36,528 nt of DNA. Origin: a virus. The translations under genes and the position numbers were made by a program. Where the stretch lies: positions 1 through 36,528 of the IMG/VR virus record IMGVR_UViG_3300037264_000514; one strand, given 5' to 3'. Below the pieces are notes generated by a model. The model was given only the letters and a program-made list of their open reading frames with translations, searched no databases and was not told where the DNA came from. Positions 1 through 5,570 of this stretch are shown here, in pieces. Positions within the stretch are counted from its first letter, which is position 1; each line of letters opens with the position of its first letter.

Positions 1-80
1 CTCCCAAATTCTCAATCACAAATCGTATCCTTGTAAACGGCCAGTATGTCAGCAATGGTCACTCCGAAAGGAAAACAAAA

Positions 81-287
81 ATGGAAGCCAAACCTGATTT
101 TTTCATGGATGGGGATATAAGCGAACTAATGCGCATTTTGGAAATGACAGAAGCTGAGATTTTAGAAGCGCGTGCATGGTGTAAACTGACAGCGTGGGTA
201 GATTCAATGAAACCATGTATTAGTCTAGGGACAGAACGCATAGTCTGCCCAAACGCAATTGTTGGTAGTTTTGTAGCTACGCACTAA
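81..287 (+). CDS. Hypothetical 68-aa protein with CPNAIVG tail
   Basis: Small acidic protein that I do not recognise. ATG at 81 follows a purine-rich GAAAGGAAAA ribosome site. The first 50 residues look like one or two helices (ISELMRILEMTEAEILEARAW). The last 13 residues, CPNAIVGSFVATH, match the end of the unrelated 1632-1925 protein, because the coding tail lies inside a 158-bp repeat that also contains the downstream leader. The tail differs by silent as well as conservative changes (S/T, F/Y), so it is probably translated in both genes. It is the first gene in the window, and what lies upstream is unknown. Confidence 0.6.
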   Translation: MEAKPDFFMDGDISELMRILEMTEAEILEARAWCKLTAWVDSMKPCISLGTERIVCPNAIVGSFVATH

Positions 288-398
288 TAAATAAACTTTG
301 AATCCCTAGATCGTCTAGGAATTCCCATAGGGAATGTGCTGGCGTGCCGCATGTCCCAATGTAAAACCTGCACGCCAAGAGGAAGAAGCAAAATGAAA
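241..398 (+). repeat. Long direct repeat, copy 1 (gene tail plus leader)
   Basis: Positions 241-398 align without gaps to 1879-2036, an offset of 1638. I count 11 mismatches, so 147 of 158 positions are identical. Identity starts in the last 15 codons of the upstream gene, crosses its stop codon and the non-coding leader, and ends just after the ATG of the downstream gene. The genes on both sides of the two copies are unrelated, so only this module is duplicated. Confidence 0.9.
305..385 (+). promoter_or_regulatory. Structured leader of the DUF932 gene (copy 1)
   Basis: Three consecutive inverted repeats lie between the stop codon at 285-287 and the ATG at 393. Hairpin 1 is CCTAGA/TCTAGG (305-310, 314-319) with loop TCG. 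Hairpin 2 is ATTCCC/GGGAAT (321-326, 330-335) with loop ATA. Hairpin 3 is TGGCGTGC/GCACGCCA (340-347, 370-377) with a 22-nt loop. The Shine-Dalgarno-like AAGAGGAAG begins directly at the foot of hairpin 3. The structure could control translation or RNA stability. None of the hairpins is followed by a T-run, so simple intrinsic termination is unlikely. No function has been demonstrated. Confidence 0.65.
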
Positions 399-1475
399 AC
401 CGGAAAATCGTTAGTAGATATGGCAAACGAACTGACACGAATTCACGAAACAGCTAAGGACTTCATCGTGCCAGTTTCTAAAATGCAAGCTGTACCGCTT
501 GAAAGCGGTGTAGGGCTTGAATTCCAAAACGGGGAACTGCACAACTATGGCTTAAACAATTGGAGTACCACGCAAGGCGCAGCGTTTACGGATATCCCAA
601 GCGCGTACTTGAACCGAATCTCTCAGGAAAACCCTGCTTTGGCCGCAAATGCACTGAATCATGGCTTTTCGATGCAAAAAGACGAAAGGCGCATGATCCG
701 AACTGTTGACGGAAAGGTCAGGGGCTTTCTATCTCCAAAATACCGGAGACTTGACGGTTACGATTTGCTTGGCGCGGTATTCCCGACCTTGCAGGAAAAC
801 GGATTGACGGTAGCTGCGAGCGAACTAACTGAGCGTAGGTTGTACCTTAAGGCGTTGTCTCCCAAACTCTTACTAGAAGTGAAGAAAGGCGACATGGTCC
901 AGTACGGGATCACTATTTCCACAAGCGACGTGGGAGCGGGAGCCTTTCGCGTTGAACCTTTCGTATACCGCCTTGACTGCCTTAACGGCATGATATCGGC
1001 AACCACGCTGCGCAAGTACCATCGTGGTAAAGACGTGGGCGAATCGGATGACGCACAGGAACTGTATTCTGATCGCACGAAGGAACTCAGTGACGCCGCG
1101 TTTTGGTGTCAGGTTAACGACATTGTTAAAGGCTCACTTGATCCTGCATTCTTCGAGCGAGAAGTGGACAAGCTCCGAATAGCGGCGGAAATGCCCATCA
1201 AGAACTACGATCTTGAAAGCGTCGTGGAACTTACGGCCAAGGCCGTAAACCTTCCGCTAGGCAAGTCACGCTTGCAAAATATCGTGGCCGCCCTTGCAAA
1301 CGGAAATGAGGGCGCTGGGTTGACCCAATATGGTTTAATTAACTCCTTCACGCGTGCCGCCTACGATGACAGCGAGTCATTCGACGATTCGATTGAAATG
1401 GAACGCGCCGCAGGAAAAATTCTCACGCTAGCCATGGGGCAATGGAAAAGGATAGCGGAAGCGGAAGCGGCGTAA
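393..1475 (+). CDS. DUF932 family phage/plasmid protein
   Basis: A 361-aa protein resembling the DUF932 (phage/plasmid-like) family. The family hallmark is visible about mid-protein: TSDVGAGAFRVEPFVYRLDC followed by LNGMI. The biochemical role of the family is unknown; members occur on phages and plasmids near replication or accessory genes. The frame is open from a GTG at 336, but that codon sits in the structured leader 3 nt after GGG. The ATG at 393 has AAGAGGAAG at good spacing and is preferred. A 20-codon ORF starting at 334 also overlaps this ATG as ATGA. A short hairpin with a T-rich tail follows the stop. Confidence 0.85.
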   Translation: MKTGKSLVDMANELTRIHETAKDFIVPVSKMQAVPLESGVGLEFQNGELHNYGLNNWSTTQGAAFTDIPSAYLNRISQENPALAANALNHGFSMQKDERRMIRTVDGKVRGFLSPKYRRLDGYDLLGAVFPTLQENGLTVAASELTERRLYLKALSPKLLLEVKKGDMVQYGITISTSDVGAGAFRVEPFVYRLDCLNGMISATTLRKYHRGKDVGESDDAQELYSDRTKELSDAAFWCQVNDIVKGSLDPAFFEREVDKLRIAAEMPIKNYDLESVVELTAKAVNLPLGKSRLQNIVAALANGNEGAGLTQYGLINSFTRAAYDDSESFDDSIEMERAAGKILTLAMGQWKRIAEAEAA

Positions 1476-1489
1476 CCTTAACTTCACGA

Positions 1490-1518
1490 AGGACCATGGA
1501 AGGTCTTACTTTTTATTT
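1490..1518 (+). terminator. Possible intrinsic terminator after DUF932 gene
   Basis: AGGACC (1490-1495) pairs with GGTCTT (1502-1507), six pairs including one G-U, with loop ATGGAA. It is followed by ACTTTTTATTT. The stem is short and weak, but its place right after the stop at 1475 and the T-run fit a Rho-independent terminator. Confidence 0.4.
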
Positions 1519-1560
1519 GCTTGCATGCTTGCATGCTAGCGTGTTAGCTTACCGCTTGAA

Positions 1561-1579
1561 GGTTAGATGGTTTCTAACC
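1561..1579 (+). promoter_or_regulatory. Hairpin upstream of the 1632 gene
   Basis: GGTTAGA (1561-1567) and TCTAACC (1573-1579) form a perfect 7-bp inverted repeat with loop TGGTT. No T-run follows. Just upstream, 1518-1535 repeats TTGCATGC-type octamers. It may be a leader hairpin or an operator. A second inverted repeat, GTGTAC/GTACAC (1599-1604, 1625-1630), ends one base before the candidate ATG at 1632. Confidence 0.4.
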
Positions 1580-1631
1580 CTCCCAAGATGAATGCGCCGT
1601 GTACAGCATGTCATCGGGTAACAAGTACACA

Positions 1632-1925
1632 ATGAAAGTAGAACGTAGTATGAGTAAAAAAATTGATATTTTGAAATTAGCTATCAGTGACTCCGTGAAG
1701 AAGTTTTCAAAGGATTATGATCGTGCAATATCGGTTTTAACGTTGCTTGAGCAAAACGGTTTGAGAATCGTTAAAAAATCAACCAAGAGCAAAATACAAA
1801 TTAAAGGTTATGTGAAAATAATCATTACTAATACTAGTACAGATGGAGATGCCCAGGTAACCCCATTAGAAAATCGGCTAGTATGCCCAAACGCAATTGT
1901 TGGTACTTATGTAGCGACACCCTAA
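1632..1925 (+). CDS. Hypothetical protein with CPNAIVG tail
   Basis: Unrecognised small protein of 97 aa from the ATG at 1632, or 91 aa from the ATG at 1650 (MSKKIDILKLAIS). Neither start has a strong ribosome site, and the frame is open back to a GTG at 1599. The body is lysine-rich (KKSTKSKIQIKGYVKIII) with a helical N-terminal half and a probable short beta hairpin. The C-terminal CPNAIVGTYVATP matches the end of the first gene in the window. The region is more A+T-rich than the structural genes. Function unknown. Confidence 0.55.
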   Translation: MKVERSMSKKIDILKLAISDSVKKFSKDYDRAISVLTLLEQNGLRIVKKSTKSKIQIKGYVKIIITNTSTDGDAQVTPLENRLVCPNAIVGTYVATP

Positions 1926-2036
1926 TAAACAAACTTTGAATCCCTAGATTGTCTAGGAATTCCCATAGGGAATGTGCTGGCGTGTCGCATGTCCCAAGGT
2001 AAAACCTGTACGCCAAGAGGAAGAAGCAAAATGAAA
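1879..2036 (+). repeat. Long direct repeat, copy 2 (gene tail plus leader)
   Basis: Second copy of the 241-398 module. It again joins the tail of one gene to the leader and start codon of another. Of the 11 differences from copy 1, one lies in a hairpin loop and two lie in the long stem, where they leave G-U pairs. None disrupts hairpin 1 or 2. Confidence 0.9.
1943..2023 (+). promoter_or_regulatory. Structured leader of the 2031 gene (copy 2)
   Basis: Hairpin 1 is at 1943-1957 (loop TTG instead of TCG) and hairpin 2 at 1959-1973, both otherwise identical to copy 1. In hairpin 3, TGGCGTGT (1978-1985) pairs with GTACGCCA (2008-2015). The two changes from copy 1 convert C-G to U-G and G-C to G-U, so the stem can still form. 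The Shine-Dalgarno-like AAGAGGAAG follows directly. The same two changes are also silent cysteine changes in the frame open from 1974, so a coding explanation remains possible. Confidence 0.65.
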
Positions 2037-2516
2037 CCACGAGTAGGAATTACGTCAATCCACAAATTAGAATCATCCGCACTAGACGCAATAGCCGATT
2101 CTATTGATTTAACTTTTGAGAGAGCGAGACTAGACGAAACAAAACGGCTTACAGAAGAAAACCCACGACTAGACGAATACGAAATTGACGCTCTTGTCGA
2201 CGAAAAAATGGAATGTTTTGAAACAGACTCTTGGGAAATGTTATGGGGTGCATGGGAAAAAAATGACCATGGAAAATACATTATATCTCCATCAAAAGGT
2301 GAATTCGCCGCTACGTATAACTCAGACACGGGTATAGTATGCGTCGAGTATTCCATTTACACTGCTGAATGTCACCATACGTCGCCCTGCTACGTCATGT
2401 CCGATGGATCCGGACCATGCGGTGACCTGGACACAAAAGGCAACTCGGTTGTGGCGTACACGTTACCGCCTGAATATTTTTCAAATAAGGAAACTTATGT
2501 ATGCTTGCAAGCATAA
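2031..2516 (+). CDS. Hypothetical 161-aa acidic protein
   Basis: I do not recognise this protein. ATG at 2031 has AAGAGGAAG 8 nt upstream, as in the DUF932 gene. The N-terminal 70 residues are strongly helical and charged (ERARLDETKRLTEENPRLDE). The C-terminal half is beta-like and carries several Cys and His residues (ECHHTSPC), possibly a metal site. The gene is more A+T-rich than the late operon. It ends within a palindrome, ATGCTTGCAAGCAT (2501-2514), that overlaps its last codons. Confidence 0.65.
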   Translation: MKPRVGITSIHKLESSALDAIADSIDLTFERARLDETKRLTEENPRLDEYEIDALVDEKMECFETDSWEMLWGAWEKNDHGKYIISPSKGEFAATYNSDTGIVCVEYSIYTAECHHTSPCYVMSDGSGPCGDLDTKGNSVVAYTLPPEYFSNKETYVCLQA

Positions 2517-2655
2517 GCCAAACTTATGCCAACCGACATTTATGAGTAGTTAAAGTAATACATTAACTATTGTCTCACTCCACGTTTGCACCGTATGGTC
2601 ACCCTTCCCTCGTTCAACAAAAACTTTCGCCCAACAATCTATAGGCCACGCGCCT

Positions 2656-2704
2656 AGCCTTGAGCCTTGAGCCTTGAGCCTTGAGCCTTGAGCCTTGAGC
2701 CTAG
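2656..2704. repeat. AGCCTTG heptamer tandem array
   Basis: Six perfect AGCCTTG units run from 2656 to 2697, followed by a seventh imperfect unit, AGCCTAG. The sequence CCTAGCCTTG flanks the array on both sides. Further single copies of TAGCCTTGAGCC occur near 2855. This is an iteron-like or slippage-prone microsatellite; on the minus strand it reads CAAGGCT. Confidence 0.9.
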
Positions 2705-2720
2705 CCTTGCGCGCACGCCA

Positions 2721-2755
2721 CGAGGTTCGAGGTTCGAGGTCCACAAGTTCGAACC
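2721..2755. repeat. CGAGGTT heptamers and inverted repeat
   Basis: CGAGGTT occurs at 2721-2727 and 2728-2734, with a partial third unit at 2735-2740. The last unit joins a perfect 7-bp inverted repeat, GGTTCGA (2731-2737) with TCGAACC (2749-2755). GTTCGAACC recalls a tRNA T-arm, but no acceptor, D or anticodon arm can be built around it. Confidence 0.75.
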
Positions 2756-2893
2756 ATATAGCCGCGTATCATCGGTGCTAGATGCCTTGCTGCAACTATC
2801 CTTGTGCCACGCGCCTAGTGCCTTGTGTGTATGGCCATGGTTCATGGTAGCGCGTAGCCTTGAGCCGCCTATCGCGTATGGTGGGCAATGGGG

Positions 2894-2943
2894 CTGTCTC
2901 ACGGATAGGGGGGGCTAGGGGCGGTTGGTATGTTGTGAGATAG
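2894..2943. repeat. Nine-bp inverted repeat before the late operon
   Basis: CTGTCTCAC (2894-2902) pairs with GTGAGATAG (2935-2943), including one G-U. The enclosed segment carries a run of seven G, and a C-rich tract follows outside. This may be a terminator-like, operator or origin structure. It is 80 bases upstream of the terminase small subunit gene. Confidence 0.5.
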
Positions 2944-3023
2944 ACCGTCCCCCCCGCCCAAAATTTTTGGAGCCTACCCCACTTTACCCTTTCATGTAGT
3001 TGCATGTAAGCTATACTCACGTA

Positions 3024-3758
3024 ATGAACGATCTAGCACAGCTTAAATACCCGAATTCGATCCCCGAGGGCAAGTTGGACAATGCGGTAGACCCTGCCCA
3101 TGTGCAGGAGTACGCGAGTAAGTACTCTGAGGCTATTCTGTTGGTTCCCCATAAAGTGCAGAGGTCCATGCTTTGGGTAGCGGGTGAGCACGCACAGTTA
3201 GACGAGCGGCAGTTGGAGCATAGGTGTGCTCCCAATCCCAAGACGAAGGTGCTGCGGGTAAACTTCTGGAACGAGTACTACGCAGCGATCCGCGAGGGTC
3301 GGAAGATGTCGATGATGAATGTGTATCGGACGGTTTGTACTCATGTGTGGTTTTACACCAAGCTCGACCGTCGGGAGTCGTGCGTGTGGATGTTCAGGCC
3401 CACTACGGATTACAACTCGTTTATGGAAGAGCAGCTGCACAAGGGGTTGCAGCGCATCGGGGAGATCTTAGCCCTGCCCATCGAGGTGAACGGGAAGGTG
3501 AGTACGCCCACGGCAAACCTGATTTTGAAGACGGTGCAGATGGTAGAGAATCGGGTGAAGGGTGCGGTAGTGCAGAAGCACGAGCATAAGAACTTGAACC
3601 TATCTCTCAGTGCGGATTCGGTGATGCCGAAGGACTTGATCGAACTGGAGAAGAAGATCGCGCTACTAGAGGCTAGCGGTGGTGTTCCAGTGGGGGGTGA
3701 TGAAGAGGATGAGGAGGCTGTATTGCTCCCCGAACCCACTCCGAGCGTTGCCGAGTGA
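3024..3758 (+). CDS. terS: Putative terminase small subunit
   Basis: A 244-aa protein assigned mainly by position: it overlaps the large terminase gene by 4 nt (GTGA) at the start of the late operon. It would recognise phage DNA and start packaging. The N-terminal half is mixed helical with several aromatic residues; a central region (KVSTPTANLILKTVQMVENR) is followed by a highly acidic C-terminal tail (GGDEEDEEAVLLPEP). No clear helix-turn-helix stands out. The frame is open from a TTG at 3000, but ATG at 3024 is the first normal start; no strong ribosome site precedes either. Role is inferred from context. Confidence 0.65.
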   Translation: MNDLAQLKYPNSIPEGKLDNAVDPAHVQEYASKYSEAILLVPHKVQRSMLWVAGEHAQLDERQLEHRCAPNPKTKVLRVNFWNEYYAAIREGRKMSMMNVYRTVCTHVWFYTKLDRRESCVWMFRPTTDYNSFMEEQLHKGLQRIGEILALPIEVNGKVSTPTANLILKTVQMVENRVKGAVVQKHEHKNLNLSLSADSVMPKDLIELEKKIALLEASGGVPVGGDEEDEEAVLLPEPTPSVAE

Positions 3759-5266
3759 GTGTGGACGGCGAGCCGTTAAAGAATCAATATGCGGCGTTGA
3801 AACGAAAGCACGACCTTTTAGAGCATAAGATCAAGTTACAGAAGGGGCTTCCACATCTTTACAGGTGGAAGAACTACGCATGGGCGGATAAGTTCCTAAA
3901 GAGCACGAACAAGATCAACTTAATTTGTGCAGCCAACCAGATCAGCAAGTCGAGTAGCCAGATTCGCAAAGCAATTGATTGGGCAACGAATAGGGCGATA
4001 TGGCCTAAGTTGTGGAAGGGTGAGCCTTTACAGTTTTGGTATTTGTACCCGACGAAGGATGTGGCTTCGATTGAGTTTGAAAAGAAGTGGGTTCCTGAGT
4101 TCCTTCCTGCGGGAGAGTACAAAGATTCCCCGCAATACGGGTGGAAGGAGGAGTGGAAGGGTGGGCATATCCAAGCCATCCACTTCAACACAGGGGTAAG
4201 CATCTACTTCAAGGCATACGCACAGGACGTACAGCATCTTCAGACGGGAACAGTGCATTATGTGGCGTGCGATGAGGAGATGCCGGAAAATCTATTCGAC
4301 GAGTTAATGTTGCGGCTGGCGGCGACGGATGGGTACTTCAGCATGGTCTTCACGGCCACGTTGGGCCAGGAATTCTGGCGAAAGGCCATCGAGGGTCGGG
4401 GTGAGGAGGAGTCTTTCCCCACCGCGTTCAAGCAGCAGGTGTCGATGTACGACTGTCTTGCGTATATGGACGGTACGCCTGGTGCGTTTACGGATGAGAA
4501 GATCAGCAGGATCAAGTCTTTGTGTAGATCTGAGGTTGAGGTTCAGCGTCGTGTGTACGGAAAGTTTGTTGCTGATACTGGGCTGATCTACGAGACATTC
4601 GACAGGAAGCGGCACTATCTGAAGGGGCATCCCGTTCCCCGCGACTGGCACATATACGCGGGAGTAGACCCAGGGGGTGGAGGGGAGTCTGCCCATCCTG
4701 CTGCGATTGCATTCGTAGCGTGCGACTCGGTGTACAAGCAGCTTCGCGTAGTGGAGTGCTGGCGTGGGGACAAGCAGTTGACCACGGCGGGGGACGTACT
4801 GTCTAAGTACATCGAGTTGAGGAATGCGCGGGGGTTTCGGGTTACGCAGGCATTCTTTGACTGGGCGGCAAAAGACTTCGGGACGATTGCCACGCGCATG
4901 GGCGAGCCGTTTATTCCTGCGGAGAAGAGTCATGAGATTGGAGAGGCGGCACTAAACGTGCTGTTCCGGCACGACATGCTGAAGGTTTACGAGAGTTCGG
5001 AGGCTGAGAAGCTGGTTGTAGAGTTTTCCACACTTCGCCACGGGATGCCCAAGCGCAGGCGTCTTGATGACCTATCGGACGCGGTGAGGTATGCGGTGTC
5101 CAAGATTACTATTGACTGGAATGCCATAACGCCGTTGACTGCCCAGGTAGAAGAGCGGATTCCGACCGAGGCTGACCTTCGCAGGCAGGCGTTCGAGGCT
5201 GTAGGGGTATCAGAAGAGGAGATTTCTCGTGAGTTCAAAGAGTGGAATGAAGCCTATGGCAACTAG
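3755..5266 (+). CDS. terL: Terminase large subunit (packaging ATPase-nuclease)
   Basis: A 503-aa motor that pumps DNA into the prohead and cuts concatemers. The ATPase P-loop is at residues 59-66 (AANQISKS), where the usual Gly before Lys is Ser. Walker B is VHYVACDEE (167-175) with D173 and E174. The coupling motif FTATLG is at 199-204. The RNase H-like nuclease begins with YAGVDPGG (D305), continues with FFDWAAKD (D369) and ends with DDLSDAVRY (around 438-446), giving the expected acidic triad. GTG start overlaps the small subunit stop by 4 nt, which implies translational coupling. Length is normal for the family. Confidence 0.95.
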   Translation: MSVDGEPLKNQYAALKRKHDLLEHKIKLQKGLPHLYRWKNYAWADKFLKSTNKINLICAANQISKSSSQIRKAIDWATNRAIWPKLWKGEPLQFWYLYPTKDVASIEFEKKWVPEFLPAGEYKDSPQYGWKEEWKGGHIQAIHFNTGVSIYFKAYAQDVQHLQTGTVHYVACDEEMPENLFDELMLRLAATDGYFSMVFTATLGQEFWRKAIEGRGEEESFPTAFKQQVSMYDCLAYMDGTPGAFTDEKISRIKSLCRSEVEVQRRVYGKFVADTGLIYETFDRKRHYLKGHPVPRDWHIYAGVDPGGGGESAHPAAIAFVACDSVYKQLRVVECWRGDKQLTTAGDVLSKYIELRNARGFRVTQAFFDWAAKDFGTIATRMGEPFIPAEKSHEIGEAALNVLFRHDMLKVYESSEAEKLVVEFSTLRHGMPKRRRLDDLSDAVRYAVSKITIDWNAITPLTAQVEERIPTEADLRRQAFEAVGVSEEEISREFKEWNEAYGN

Positions 5267-5570
5267 CGTGTTGAGCGCGAAAGAGATTTGCGAGATCATC
5301 GCCGTTTGTAAGTTGCATAAGGTTCAGGAACTCAGACAAGGGGAGTTCTTTATTAAATTTGAAGAAGAGGTTAAACTTCCCCCAGTTACTCCAGAAACTA
5401 AAGCCGTGGATGCGGGGGATGCGGTTATCATTGAAAAAAGTGCCATTGCTAACGAGGAATTGGAGATTCGCGATAGGCAGATGGCCGAGATGATGATTGA
5501 GAACCCGCTAGAATACGAGAAACTACTGGAGCAGGGTGAACTAGAACATGCCGCAAAAAAGCATAACTGA
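5256..5570 (+). CDS. Small helical protein between terminase and portal
   Basis: A 104-aa protein from ATG 5256 (MATSVLSAKEICEII). ATG 5247 and GTG 5229 are alternatives, both inside the terminase gene. An N-terminal helix plus short strand (ELRQGEFFIKFEEEV) is followed by a long acidic helix rich in Glu (LEYEKLLEQGELE). Small proteins with an SAKEICEII-like start occur at this position in other podovirus-like genomes, but I know of no assigned role. The end overlaps the portal gene by 23 nt. It could be a head assembly accessory. Confidence 0.65.
   Translation: MATSVLSAKEICEIIAVCKLHKVQELRQGEFFIKFEEEVKLPPVTPETKAVDAGDAVIIEKSAIANEELEIRDRQMAEMMIENPLEYEKLLEQGELEHAAKKHN

Larger units (their letters stand above)
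2517..3023. other. Non-coding, repeat-rich intergenic region
   Basis: About 500 bases without a believable gene, between the left genes and the late operon. It contains two families of 7-bp tandem repeats, several inverted repeats, two copies of CCACGCGCCTAG (2647 and 2807) and G-run/C-run tracts at 2908-2914 and 2949-2955. Open frames on both strands (for example 2654-2902 minus) simply translate the repeats. A replication origin, a packaging site or a late-operon control region are plausible roles; the sequence alone does not choose. Confidence 0.6.

Noticed and set aside
334-396. 20-codon leader ORF inside the DUF932 leader
   Set aside because: It is open in both leader copies and ends on the ATG, but the three differences between copies all change its amino acids, and GGGA is too close to its ATG to act as a ribosome site.
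2656-2740. CRISPR-like array
   Set aside because: Units are 7-bp tandem repeats without spacers; there are no cas genes.
2721-2760. tRNA gene suggested by GGTTCGA...TCGAACC
   Set aside because: Only a T-arm-like inverted repeat exists; no acceptor, D or anticodon stems can be assembled nearby.
2550-2902. Minus-strand ORFs with repeated RLKAQGS units
   Set aside because: They only translate the AGCCTTG heptamer array, have no ribosome site and show no protein-like composition outside the repeats.
2975-3024. Sigma70-type promoter before the terminase genes (TATACT near 3012)
   Set aside because: TATACT is -10-like and also occurs near 19162, but no -35 box at proper spacing could be found at either place.
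4304-4933. Long 209-aa minus-strand ORF
   Set aside because: It lies wholly inside the terminase large subunit gene, whose motifs are intact, and has no related neighbours on that strand.
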